Below are positions 48,169 to 60,287 of a stretch of DNA of 64,000 bases, piece by piece. The stretch covers positions 18,003,201 to 18,067,200 of the forward strand of contig OZ038422.1 of the NCBI GenBank assembly GCA_964036155.1, written 5' to 3'. The translations under genes and the position numbers were made by a program. The notes under the pieces were generated by a model. The model was not told the origin of the DNA. It did not search any database and saw nothing but the letters and a program-made list of their open reading frames with translations. The stretch comes from Diploscapter coronatus (Eukaryota; Nematoda; Chromadorea; Rhabditida; Rhabditidae). The stretch's first letter is position 1. Every line of letters starts with the position of its first letter.

Positions 48169-51100
48169 TACATAGAAATTACAAGCTTTTCGCTAAGCTA
48201 TTCAATGTGATATAGGACGAATTGAAATGAATAGGTTATTAGCCCATGAATCCTGTTAGTTCCTGATTTTGAATAGATTATCGTTTACTATTAGTCCTTT
48301 TGAAGTAAAAAAATGTTCCAATTTTCCGTATTATATCATTTTCGCATAAATTAGAGATAATGCTCGAATGGACGAAATCGATTACTACAGTACAAACAAA
48401 TCTACAATTACTTTTCGCATTCCATAATTGCCAATGTTGAATCTCTATTATTGCGTTCTCAGAGAAACGAGATTGGAAATTACATTGGATTCTACGTTCG
48501 GCTGAACAGTAATGACTATATCTGCGGAGATATATGTCTTCTACTTTTCTATGTTTTGAAACTTCCAGAATCTATGGATCATCTCTTCATTGTATTCTGT
48601 TTGAAGGAGTCACCTTCCGATGTGTGTTTTCTGTCGTTTTCCTGTCTTCAGGCCTCCAGCTTCAGCTTTCTGCCACTTGCTCTCCTCTTCCCTCTTCACT
48701 GGTTTCTCCTCCTTCTGTCTGGTCTGCCATCTCTTTTCCTCTCCCTTCCTGCCCACTTCATTCCAATCCAATCCAATCCAATCCACCCCATTCCATTCCT
48801 ATCTAACAGTTAGCCTCTGTACTGGCATTTTCCTTTCACTTCCATTTCCATTCCAATTTCCCTCATTCTTCAATTTCCATTCATTTTCATTTATTCCTCC
48901 CTTACTGTTGTGAATTTCACTATTGCGCCATCATCTGACAGTTCGGTTTCGAAAGATCTTTGAGATCAGCATAGATCATTCTAGAGATTATACAGGGCTA
49001 TTCATGAATTTGCTTATAGCTTTTTTTTAAATAAAATTTTTTGTGGAAGATATTTCGGAAAACGCGCAACGAGACCTTATTTACTTAGATGGAAAATTAA
49101 TGAAGATATATGGCTTGACTCCTTTTCTTTTTATGGGTAGACCTGGGCATACCGTTAGCGGCTGCTTTTTCGGACTTAACCTCAGAAAATCGAAGATGTT
49201 TCTTCTAAATTTTATGCTGATTTCGAATATGAAAACCGTTTTTAATTTGCATCGATTCGAAGCGGTCTATGCCCGAAAAATCGCAGGCTAAATGTTAAAG
49301 AAAAACTTTAAATTTTACTCGCCACCGATATGCCCAATCACTCATAATAGGAAATAGGATCAAACCATATATTTTCATAAATCTCCCATCTAGATAAATA
49401 AAATCCCATTGATCTCGTTTTCCAAAATACATCTTCTGAAAGATTTAAATCAAGAAAAAAGTTCTAAAAAATTTGTGAATAACCTTGTAGAAAGTATATT
49501 TCGCTATGATTCATATGGAGAAAATGCTACAGTAATTCAAGAATCTTCTATAAGTTGCTTGTGGACAAAGTAGTCCGATGCTGTAGATGCTTTTATAGAT
49601 ATGAAAAGCAAGATAAAATTTCAATTACGGTGATTTTAGATGTTTTTTTTTCTTTTCTTACAGCAAATTTCTTGAATATCAATTCAAATAAAAAATTTGA
49701 GAAATTACAACTCATCTCAGGTTGATAATCTTCAAGTGAAATATGACGTTGTAAAATTGACCTAGTCTGTGTGTTTCACGAATTGTTATTATTTTTATAT
49801 TTCTGTGATTATCACTTAATCTCTAAAGATCTAAAAGAAAATCTTTGCCAATCAATGTCTTTCATTCCCGTTCGGTCATCACCATTTGTATGTGCGAGTG
49901 TTGGGCGTCAGAATGTCTGTCAATCTGTTAGTTTTTTCTTCTGTCAATGATATCTTCTCTTTGGCAGTGTCATGCCGAATCTCCTCTCCCTCTCTTTGCC
50001 TTTGCCTTCTTCGTCTTTCATTCCCTCTCCCCTCTTCTTGTAATTTTTCTATGTTTCCTGCATTTCCTGCAAATCAACTAGTTCTCTTTGGCAGTCATCT
50101 GGGAGTGTTGGCAGCCCTTCAGCCTCAGCCTCTGGTCCTTAGGCACAATCATTCGTTGCCTCCTTCCCTTCCCCATTCCCATTCATCTCACCATTCAGAC
50201 AGTCATCCTAACTTTACAAGTCACTTAGATTGTATTCGCTCCCTTACAACCAATAACCAATCAAGGATTCTGAATGCAGAATGCCAGCCTCAGGCCCTAC
50301 AAGGGAAAGACAGGCAGAAAGGGAAGGGAGTAATTGGAGGCATTCTGTAGACAGCCTTCTGCAGGCATTGCATAATTTGCATATTCATTCATCATCATCT
50401 TCGATCTTCATCTATATATTCCTTTATTCTCCCGATGAAACTAAATACCTGATGGTTATTTCAGCCGTCGTCAACTCGTTTGTCCCCCTCGATTCAGGCC
50501 AATCCCAATCCGTTTAATCCGACTTTTCTGAGACCCTCTCCCTTGGTCGAGAGGATTTGCTTTATCCCTTCCCTTTTTGTTTCTCAACTGATCTCCTTCA
50601 TCCTGTTTCTGTTTTGGGCTCTGCTTCTGATTCTAAGCGGGCTTCAGTCTATCTCGTTTCACTGTCCATTTCATTCAGAATATTTTTTCTTCTAATTCGA
50701 AACCTAACCTTTGTCTCTTTGCCAAATATGAACTGTCTAATTGGTCATCTCATCATTTTTCTAAGGGGAAATCTAAGCTAAGCAGCGCCTGATCTCATTA
50801 TCCTCTTACATTTTCTCCCTCCCCTCTTCCTTTCTTTACCCTTTCCATTCAGTTCTTTATCGCATTCACTTAGCGGATAAACCATTTGAGTAGTTTTTCC
50901 TCCACAAACTGTGTGTATTTTGCTCGTCCTCTCTTCGATTTGTTTGAGCAGTTCATTTTCATCTTCCATCTTCGAATGCAGATTTCACTGTTCAATTGCA
51001 TCATGAATCGTCTTTCTTTGCATTCAGCATTTTGCGTGTAGCAGGTTCACACAAGTTCTCTATGGAATGCCTGTATGTTCGTATGTAAGGCAGTAATGAA

Positions 51101-53448
51101 CTGCCTGTTTACTTTGCATCATCGCACTTCCTTCTGCTTCAGCTTCTTCTAATGTATTCCTTTCCTTCCGATTTCGGCAATTCAGCATATTTCTCATTCC
51201 ATTCCATTTCACAACACAACAATCTGTCCTTCATAAATATTCGCCTTGTGTTATCTTTTCCCTTTCTGCTGTGTCAAACAGCTAAGCAGCCTGCCACAGT
51301 CCGTTTGTTCCCCTGCCCTCATCTTTTCACTTATTTCCAAATGTCAAATCGTCTAAATCTGAGTGTGAATCTGCCCGAATCTTATTCCAATCTCAATTCC
51401 CATCTCCAGGCACTGGCCCAATGGCAATGGACTGTGCTTGGCTTCGACATTTCCTGTCATATGCTTCAGATTATGAAAACGAGTTTGACCGCATAAATCA
51501 CCAAAAACAAACTAAAAAATGTCGAGGACGAATAAATTTAGACGAAACTGCGCATTTAAATAGGAAAAAAGAAAGATTCGTGATTAGACGATTAAGGGAA
51601 AGGGTGGTTAAGTTAAGGCAATTGGATTAGCGAATCTCGTCTATGCCTGCAGCTAATTTTACAGATGTTTTTACGATTCGATGCCTAAAGAATGGTCGTG
51701 GCTAGAGAAAGGGGCAGCTTCAGGCCTTGGCCTTTCCCCTTCCACTGGCCATTCCTTCAATCGCCAATTAGTTATCCAATCAGCCCTATATCCTCTGTCC
51801 TCTGTCTTGTGTCCTGTTCTATTCTCATCATAATCCAATCACCTTAGCCTTAAACCGAGCGGCTAGCGCTTCTAAAAGCCGAGGTTCTCGAGATATTCTT
51901 AGATGCATGAAACGAACACCTGAGATTTGCTTTGGATCTGCATTTATATACTCAAGGTCTTTCAGGGGCAAATGGGCTCTGATATGGATAATTCGAAGTT
52001 CAAGGGCCTAGTTCGCTACTCAACTATTTACTCTTTCTTATTTATCTTTATTCTTTGTTTTGTTGCGATTTATGCATCCTTTTGCCAGTTTGTCATTGTT
52101 TTCTGTATTCTACAGTGCAACTTGTTCCCTTCCTTTCTGTATTATTCAGTATCTTCAGCTTTCCTCTTACTTTTTGCCATTTGCGCATTCCCCTTCTCCC
52201 TCTCTTTCCCATTTCCTGTTGTATCTTCCTGTGTTCCATTCCCTTCCCTTCTTTCACTTACTTCCACTTCCACTTCCATCTACAGGATTGCATCATCGTT
52301 CAATTGTGGAATCGCACAATTACAGAATTGGATAGTTGCATCATGTTCATTCATTTTTCTCACCTCTGCGCGCGCACTTCAACTTACCACTATCCATGAG
52401 AATGTCACCATTCATGCATGGCATACCAAAAATACTGCTCGATTTATATTTCACTTCATGCTCACGAGATACGATCTTTGCATGGCAAAATAGGAATAGA
52501 TCTAGAAACTGATGTGTACACTGATAAGTATAACTATATTATCGCCAAGTTTCGATGTGATTTTAGGCAATTGTGAGCCCAAATTCAAGAAATTTCTCGT
52601 CTGATAAGTGAAAATCAGGCAGTATCATGACGCATCTATATTCTAGAAGTTTCGTTTGTAGCTTTAGAAATAATTTATTTTTCTTTCTATGATAAATTAA
52701 AATTATGCAATATCGGAGTCAAAATACTTCGTTTTCCAATCAAATTGATCATTGAAAAGCCAATCCGTATGGCATCTTTTTCTATATTATAAAAATAACT
52801 CTGTATCGCTAGGCAGAGAACATGTTAAGATTGAGAAAAGAAAAGAAACTTTCACGAGGTAAGCACAACGCAATAATACGTGGTCAGAGGCATGGTGCCT
52901 TGGGAGAGTAGCTATCTCAATCCAGAATTTAACACCGTCTAAATGGTATTCTGAAATTGATAACATTTTCCTTCATAATAAAAGGCGATCTTCATGAGAT
53001 GCGTTCTCAAATTAACAAACAGTCCTCAAAGCATTTTTGTCTTGTTTTAAAAATATCCTTGCTCTTTCATCTTCTACGAATCTGACTCGTTTTTATCGAT
53101 TCTTCTTGGTCCTATTCAACCATACTCTAGTTTAGTCATATTGAGAGGTCCTATTAGCGTTTCCGTCGTATCGAGTTAAGCTTCCACAAGCGCCTGGACT
53201 CTCCCAATCTCTGGCCTAATCCATTCCTCCCCATTCTACCTCGCGACCTGCGGCATATCTTAATCTTCGCTTCCCTTTATCTTCTTATCAGTTATCTTTA
53301 TCCCTTCCTCTCTCTCTCTCTCGTTCTCTTTCTCCCTATATCAGTCGTTTTCATGTTTCTGCAATAACTTAATCTTATTCAACTGTCCTTTTACAGATTT
53401 CCATTACATTCGGTCTTGACATACATCGTTTCGTTGTAGCTCCCCTAG
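48169..53448. other. Long gene-poor region, pyrimidine-rich on plus
   Basis: C/T-rich on plus over much of 48.6-53.3 kb, the mirror image of the region left of the mariner. An AATCC pentamer array lies at 48761-48785 and a CT run near 53307-53322. Long frames here translate to Phe/Ser/Leu/Pro low complexity. It may be a long outron or 5' intron of the PAX gene. Confidence 0.45.
48761..48785. repeat. AATCC pentamer repeat
   Basis: Five near-perfect tandem copies of CCAAT/AATCC in the pyrimidine-rich region. Confidence 0.8.
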
Positions 53449-55492
53449 ATGGACTTCATTCCCTCCTACGTCATCGATACCTCCACTCCCGAGAGCCTCG
53501 AGAGGGACTTCTACGCCTGGCTTAATGTGAGTCTTTTCTTGATCGTGAGATGTTGCACTATCAATTTCTCATGACAATAAGTGCAATTTGAGAACGTGAT
53601 AATTAGCCACACCCCTCCTTTGATGAAGTTGAGGGGAAAGGGGGATGAAGAGAGGCAATGCTGTGGCAATTGCGAATGCCTGAATGCTGCCAAATGCCGA
53701 CTGTCACTTGAATTGAATGAGAACTGGGAATTGGGAACATCTCAGGTAGAAGCAAGGAAAGCAGACCGCTTCTCCTCCTTTCATCTTCTCCCTTTGACTG
53801 TCGAATTCGCGTGTTTCTCCGCCACCCTTTCTCCTCGATTGTCATTCATTCACACATCAAAAAGTCAACAAAATATGACCACGGAGAGTGAAATGCAGTC
53901 GAAAATAAGCAAAAGGCGATGATGCAACGTTTGCAAAAAATCGTGATTTTGATTGATAGATAGCTCGTTTGTTCAGTATGATGATTATGGAATGCTGCCC
54001 AGTGCTCACTCCTCAAATTGCGAACAATCTCCTCAAAACTCGCAACAAGGTTCATCAAAAGAGGTAATAATAATGATCTGAGAATATTATTAATTGAAAA
54101 GAACATTATCATAATATTTTAACTACAATGGTTGATTCACCCATAAAGGATATTCCATAATTACCTATTACGCTTCTGAAACTGTGCTGTATTTTCACTC
54201 GACATAATCTAAAACTCTATAATTTGGATATCAATTTGGAGCTTGATATAATTAGATTCTAGGAATTTTATTTCATCAGTTCAATCCTTTACCATTGATA
54301 ATCAAAAAGTAAGCCATGGTTGAAATTCTGAACCCTGCCGCTGTTGCCATGTTCGATTCAATTCAAATTGTAGTATAAATGACTGCTCTTATCTCTATGG
54401 TACTTTATATATAAACTTTGAATTCGTCCTATCACCTTTTCAGCAGGCTGTTGTTTTTAAAATATGCAAAATTCTGCATGCGAAATTTGTAACTCTATAC
54501 TTGACATATGATATACCGTATTCTATTTAGCATAGTGTATCAAGATTTTATGAAACTCTCAGCCCGATTGGCAATTTTAGTGCAGGGATTTCAAGAATAT
54601 AAAATTCGGTTGGATTAATCTCAGAGGATTCAAATAAGACGCCCTAATATGAATAATAGATAATTATGGAACACCCCGTAAAATTGCAATTATCAAAAAA
54701 TTCTAAAATTAAGAAATTGAAGATCTGGTTTATCTTGCCTTTTAGGACATAGGACCATATAAAGAAAGTAGTGAAAGTGCGTCGCCTTCATCATTTTCAA
54801 CGTCTTCTATTGATAGTGATAAATTTGTAGCTAGAAGTTCAGGTAAATACAATGAAGTGAATAAAAATAAAGTAGCAATAATTGCAGGTAGAAATCAACT
54901 AGGTCGTATTTATTCACCAGGATTGCCTCTGTCAATGTCAGAAAGGGAAACTATTGTTAAACTATTTCAGGTGATTATTAAATAAAAATAGCTGATTCGA
55001 AATATATGGTGTCAATTATTAATTGCAGTGTGGTTGGAAGATATGCGATATTTCAAAGCGGTTATGCGTTACGCATTCTTGTGTTAGCAAAATACTGAAT
55101 CGGTTTGCTCTAACTATCCTCTAAATTCCATGAAAGAGAATGTAACTTTATCGGCAGATACCGGCAAACTGGCTCTGTTCAGCCGAAAGATCCCAAAGAG
55201 AAAACTGAGTCACCTCTGGTAGCTGCCATTCGAGATTATAGGTTGGTGGTTACTAGGGAGAATATATAGGGAATCGTTGAATTGATGATTAAGGAACCGA
55301 CTGGGGATGTGCAGACAGAGCGAGATACGGGAGCAGCTGATCAAGGACGGACTGTGTACAAAAGAGAATGTGCCCTCGAGGAGTAGCATTAATCAGTGAG
55401 TGAGAATCGATGGGGGAGAGACAAAGCACAGGCATATTTTCAGCATTCTCAGGACAAAACTCGAGATTAAAAGAAGGAGGAAATCGGAATGA
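53449..55492 (+). CDS. Compact paired-domain (PAX) protein without homeodomain
   Basis: Eight exons (53449-53526, 53977-54063, 54746-54842, 54888-54970, 55029-55102, 55158-55241, 55294-55395, 55444-55492) give 217 residues. A Ser/Asp-rich leader of 87 residues precedes a whole paired domain. Its N-terminal half has NQLGRIYSPGLPL, IVKLFQCGWKICDISKRL, CVSKILNRYRQTGSVQP; its C-terminal half has SEIREQLIKDGLC and NVPSRSSINHILRTK. The linker after GSVQP is shorter and charged (KDPKEKTESP) in place of the usual GGSKP type. The protein stops 9 residues after the domain with a basic tail (KRRRKSE), so there is no octapeptide or homeodomain. It presumably binds DNA in the nucleus. The SSIN-x-x-RTK end resembles PAX1/9 and PAX2/5/8. 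Exon 7 requires an ATTAAG acceptor, since the nearer TATAG leads to a stop. Confidence 0.9.
54141..54680. mobile_element. Miniature inverted-repeat element in a PAX intron
   Basis: Ends GGATATTCCATAATTACCTA and, inverted, GGGGTGTTCCATAATTATCT, about 540 bp, inside the intron 54064-54745. Ends and length match the elements of the CUB array. Confidence 0.55.
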
Positions 55493-55856
55493 GAAAACGA
55501 AGGAAAGAATAGGACTAATGACTGATTGCAATCATTGGAGTGATTGCTGGTTCGGATGAAGAGCAAATGAATGATGGCAACAATCCTGCCCTGCTGCCCC
55601 GTTCTCTGTTCCGTGTCCATCCATCAGCCCCTCCCTCCCTCCTTTTCTTCCATTTCCTATGTTTCTCTCTGTCACAATTTACTTTGACAACTCTGTCATT
55701 TTGTCTGCAAACTGCAAACGTGCCTCATTCTCAGTTCACAAGATCTCTCCAAGTCTTTCATTTTAATCTTAGCTTATTAATTAATAAAACTTATTTATTT
55801 AAAATTAAAACAAATACCCGTAACATGATAAGAAGCATGTAAACCTAACCTGAATA
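55493..55856. other. Short gap between convergent PAX and CMTR2 genes
   Basis: 3' flanks of both genes; C/T-rich on plus at 55.6-55.7 kb. No feature beyond untranslated sequence. Confidence 0.5.
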
Positions 55857-58800
55857 CTAAGCTTGCTCAATATACCCGAGTCCAAGCGTATTTCTGATGC
55901 ATTCCAGATATTGAATTCGATTGATGTCATGGATGAACTTGTGAACTCGTCCCAGAATTGACAGTGGAACAAACGAGGTCACATTTCCTGAAAGAAACAG
56001 TTTTGTTGAAATTCAAAGAAAAATGGCGCAAAGTTAACTAAATTTCTAAAACGCTGAAAATAGATAATGACGTAAAGGCCCTGAAGTTACTTCTATCCTA
56101 CACACTATTTCATGCTGTTTATTCATTTTAGCTTGCTAATCTAGCGTAAAAATGGTCATACCATCCGGAAATCTCTGTATCAGATTCTCCAAATACGTTG
56201 CCATGTTCGCTGCAACGACAGAATCATCCACCTGAATTGATTAGTGCATTTTGATAATCGATAGAAAATTATTCAAATTACCACTGCAGGACCAAATTTG
56301 ATGCAGTTTGCCTGGCACGTGAACTCGCATTTGAGGAGGAGAATCGAGAGGAAGGCGAAGAAAGAAGCAGAGAAGCGGGAGAGGATGAAGTGATGGGGAC
56401 TGGGAGGCTGCCAATACAAGCACACCCGCAACAACGAAGACGGCTCAATTATTTTCTATTTATTATTTAGATATTTGAGCTGCTCGGATTATCAGAATCA
56501 GACAATATTTTTCTTGATCTTTACAGATTTCGTTGATATGGAAAAGATATTTGAATATTCTCGTATTTAAAGACAATATTTTCATTTCAAAATAAAAATT
56601 TAGGCAATTTTTGCAGGGCGAATCGTAATTATATCCCAATTAGATGAAAAATTAAAAGAAATTCTACATCATTTTATAACATTTTCATAGAAAAATTTAA
56701 TGAAGTGTAAATTTCAAGATCGATTTTCCTTAAATCAGGAATAATAGATTATTTGAAACACCGATTATTCGAAGAAATTTTAGTCGGTCTATAATAAATA
56801 ATGGGGACCATAATTATGACCCACCCTGTATATGCAAGAATAATTTACTACATTTCCCAAGTGATTAAATTTAAAATATTGCACTCCTTTTTAAACCAAC
56901 CTGCTTGCAGACTTGGAGGAGTATTGCCAGTGCATCGAATCGAGACTGCAGTTGATACGTCTTCCCATCTGCGTCCTCCATCGAATCGTAGATCTTCACG
57001 CAAATCAACGTGCCACTGAACCAGTCAGTCATGACCTGAATATTTAGATATTGCCACAATAATGGTGCAACGCCTACATTGGGATCGATGATTCGAATGG
57101 AATGGAGAAATTTGGGGTTGATGAACATCGAGTGCAGAACGGGGGAAGGCTGGGGAATGGACGAGGTGGTTATCACCTAAATGAGCAAAATATTAGGTTG
57201 GTAAGAAAGTTCCCTATCAGATGCCGTATGTTCTTCAAGTCTATTTCGACAGCTCTTCAAATCAGTTTCTGACAATTTTTTTTATTTCTTCATGGCAAAG
57301 CAATACAGCCTATCAGCTTCACTAAGTTTTCGCTCTTCATTTTTGGAAAAAATGGAGCAATTCAGAAAGCGTAATATGACAAAACTTTCTTACAAACCCA
57401 TTAGTTCCGCGTGAGTTCATTGTAAAATACCTTGTTCAGAATGAGCTCGTCTACCGGCTTCTTCAAGAAGTCGAGCATTTCATTCGGCCAGTGGTGTTCG
57501 CTTTCGACCTTGAACCCTGTTGCCGGCTGCTGCACCTGGAATTGAAACAATTCGGGGAATTATAGAATTTCTGCAAGCAAACTCACCATGATCATGAGGC
57601 ATTCGAGGGCTTTCGTTTCACTGTCAATGGACTTCAGGGTCTCGCAGTAATTCGGCTCGAATATTCCATGAGATTCTGAAAGTAGGCAGATCAAAAATAG
57701 TGTCCAATTCAATTTTATACTGACCGAAACCATCATCCACGATCCATTTAACAGGTGTAATCCATCTATTTCTGAAAAAAATAATAAAAAATGATTAGTG
57801 CTATAAAAGGTACCTTCTCGGAAACCGAAGTTCCTTTGCATGAATCAATGTCAAATAATCAGCGATCTGTTTGTTCTTCCATGCAGTGATTCTCTTCTGA
57901 AAGATATCATTAAAATTGTCATAAGAAATGAGTTACCGTCGAAGATCCAGTCTGAAGAGTTTTGATGTTTTGATTGATTGCTTGAATCTGAAGCGCTGTG
58001 AAATGGGCATCGCACTTCATCAATCTCTGAAATTTAGAAAATTAGTTGATAACTAGTAATTCTGCAGAAAAAGCATTCAAAAATCACCACTTTCGCATCG
58101 TCGATTGCCCTCTGGCTTGAGCTAGACAAGGTATTGTAGCCAATGAGAATGAGATATTTCTGAAAATTATCCAAATTTATTTATTTTATTTTAGAAAGTG
58201 ACCTCTCCGTTTCCTGCCTTGCTGCATAGCGGTTTGATGACATGGACGTCTCGGAATTGAATGATCAGACTCGAGAACAGATCCAATGTCTCTGCATTGA
58301 ACATCGAATAGATCTGTAATTGAAAAGGAATAATATTTTCACTTGAAATTATTAATATCTCGCTTTTGAATAAAAACATTTTTCTATGAAACGATGAAAG
58401 AAATTCTCACCTTGACCACCATTGAGCCTCCCTCCTTCAGCAGAGCCAATCCAATCCTCGTTTCGGCCTCCAACAAAGGAAATACCAACTGTTCTTGCTC
58501 GGCTGGAGCATTCTGAAAATATAGAAATATGGGCTTTGATTGAATTAGCTTTCTCGCCTGTGTGTAGAAAGACCCATCAGCTGTCACCAAATCGAACCCG
58601 TGGAATTTGTCACGAATTTGCTGCACATAGGCAGAGTCCCACTGAAATTGATCAATATTGGAGAAATTCAGCAGAAATTAAGAAACCTTGAGAATATCCC
58701 CAGTGTCATCGAGTCCGAAATGCCAATTAGCAGGTCGCGATGCAACGATGCAGTCATCCAATAGTTTGTCTGTAGGACTCAGCGTCTCTTCCCACGGATT

Positions 58801-60002
58801 CAGCCTGGAAGATAGCATTGAAATTTTAAAATATCCTATTTTATCCAATTCAAGGACATTGTCCATTTGAAGGGCACCCCAAATGCCAGAACTACCCATT
58901 ATCTGACTCAAATCATCTCAGAAAGTGTTTTATAATGTTCTCTATAGTGCATAATAAAGTGGGTTTATTATTCACTTGATGTTATTGCGACCATTAGATG
59001 ATGGTGAATTACGACAGTTTGAAAGAAGTGAATTTTTCGAAAATGATGCGTTAAAAATTGAAGGGTTCGTCCTTAAATTAAGTAAAATACGGTATCTAAT
59101 TTTCTTACGTATTTGCCTGCCAATTCCAGTTCAAATCCGGGCGAAAAGTGCAGAGATGACGGTCGATGGCAAGCAGAAAATGACCAGGTCCTTCACACAA
59201 ATGGAAGCTACTGAAATTCGGTTGCATTAAATTTTTTAGTCGTAATTAAAAAAACCTCAACATTCCATCACTGCTAGTGAGAAGCTGTGGATAAGTGCAG
59301 ATGATTTCCATAAATTTGCAATAGGCTTGACTTGTCATTTCGTGATTGTAGTTATTTCTGGAATTTACATTGAAACTGCAGATCGTAAAAAAACAACACA
59401 TAAACTTCGAAACTTGCAACTAATCGAGCAATTTTCCCACTCACACCATTGTGAACTGTGAAAATGGCTCTTAAATTAAAAAGTGAATAAATTCGAAAGT
59501 GTCAAAATTTTCTCCATAAACGCTAGTAACATGGTGCTAACCTGAGGATAGTAGGGATTCTGCCGAGCGGATGCATCTTTCTGGTGTGCTGCCTCCAGTT
59601 GTCCCTGCCGATTTCTTCACAGATCTGATGGATTCCCTTCTTCGCTTCTTCGATGTTCCTCCCTGCATTTGCATGGAGTTCCATTGTCATCGGATCGATC
59701 GGCTGATTTTTGAGTCCGCTCTCATCGTGGAGGCAGAACTAAACTTCAGCACTTTTACATACGAAAAATCACAATTACGAAGTGATGTAAGAATGCAACG
59801 CACCCCTCATCATACTATTTATCCCTAAATCTCTCATTCATTTTTCCTGTTCGTAACTTTTCTTACACCACCATATCATATCAAAATTTCAATGATTTAA
59901 TTTATTCGTTTTATTTACCGTCTTCTGTTCAATGCCCCATTGTGAGCTGCCTTCTTCTTCAGTCGCGATCCGAAACTCCTGACGACTTCTCTTTCTCTTC
60001 AT
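55857..60002 (-). CDS. CMTR2: Cap-specific mRNA 2'-O-methyltransferase 2
   Basis: Seventeen exons give about 620 residues. First and last exons: 60002-59919 and 55987-55857. Others: 59738-59542, 59357-59256, 59210-59109, 58804-58687, 58641-58558, 58512-58411, 58313-58203, 58159-58088, 58026-57937, 57896-57814, 57771-57725, 57675-57587, 57535-57431, 57176-56901, 56231-56162. Start follows a CTTTCAG acceptor by 18 nt (MKRKRSRQEF). SAM loop FHLCEGPGHF (130-139); LNPWEETLSP; WHFGLDDTGDI; catalytic Asp223 in LVTADGSF and Lys263 in GGSMVVK; then VIKPLCSKAGNGE. The C-terminal half fits the second, inactive Rossmann domain. It methylates the second transcribed nucleotide of capped mRNA. It is shorter than the roughly 770-residue human protein. 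The 45-nt intron 58513-58557 has a GC donor and is in frame without stops. Confidence 0.92.
56780..56840. repeat. Orphan inverted-repeat-like end in a CMTR2 intron
   Basis: Contains ACCATAATTATGACCCACCCTG, whose inverse reads CAGGGTGGGTCATAATTATG, similar to miniature-element ends elsewhere in the window. No partner end was fixed with certainty. Confidence 0.3.
57193..57413. mobile_element. Short mariner-derived element in a CMTR2 intron
   Basis: Left end TTAGGTTGGTAAGAAAGTTC after a TA, right end inverted and similar (GGGTTTGTAAGAAAGTTTTG); about 220 bp. An internal CATTTTTGGAAAAAATGGAG palindrome is typical of mariner ends. Sits wholly inside the intron between exons 14 and 15. Confidence 0.65.
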
Positions 60003-60020
60003 ATCCGATTTTTGACACGC

Positions 60021-60030
60021 CTGAAAGAAA
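60021..60030 (-). promoter_or_regulatory. Candidate spliced-leader acceptor for CMTR2
   Basis: On the minus strand a run of T leads to CTTTCTTTCAG, 18 nt before the CMTR2 start codon. No upstream coding exon belongs to it. Confidence 0.55.
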
Positions 60031-60129
60031 GAAAAAAAAACATTTCGATTTTACGGAAATTCTTTGAAGATATTTGAGTTCAAAACACAATGCGTCTAAA
60101 TCTACAAAATCACAAATAAAACGATAACA

Positions 60130-60135
60130 TTTATT
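60130..60135 (-). terminator. Poly(A) signal of valyl-tRNA synthetase gene
   Basis: AATAAA on the minus strand, about 155 nt after the synthetase stop and about 100 nt before the CMTR2 splice-leader acceptor. Confidence 0.5.
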
Positions 60136-60287
60136 TTTTAACCGGAAACATAAACTTTGATAAATAGAAACAACAAAAAATCCTTCGATTTTGAACGATC
60201 CCCTTGAAAATCCTAAATAACGAACAAAAAGAGCAACGGGTTTGGGAAGATATGATAAGAATGAATTGATAAGCAGAAGGGGACGAA

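Noticed and set aside
48451..48913. Overlapping plus-strand frames of 90-120 codons
   Set aside because: All three frames are open because of C/T richness and the AATCC repeat; none has a domain.
49130..49270. Weak inverted repeat GGGCATACCG / CGGTCTATGCCC
   Set aside because: Arms are short and interrupted; not clearly an element.
50778..50969. Minus-strand 63-codon frame beginning MEDENELLKQIEE
   Set aside because: Plausible-looking start, but ends in a purine-driven Lys/Arg/Gly run and has no second exon; kept out for lack of support.
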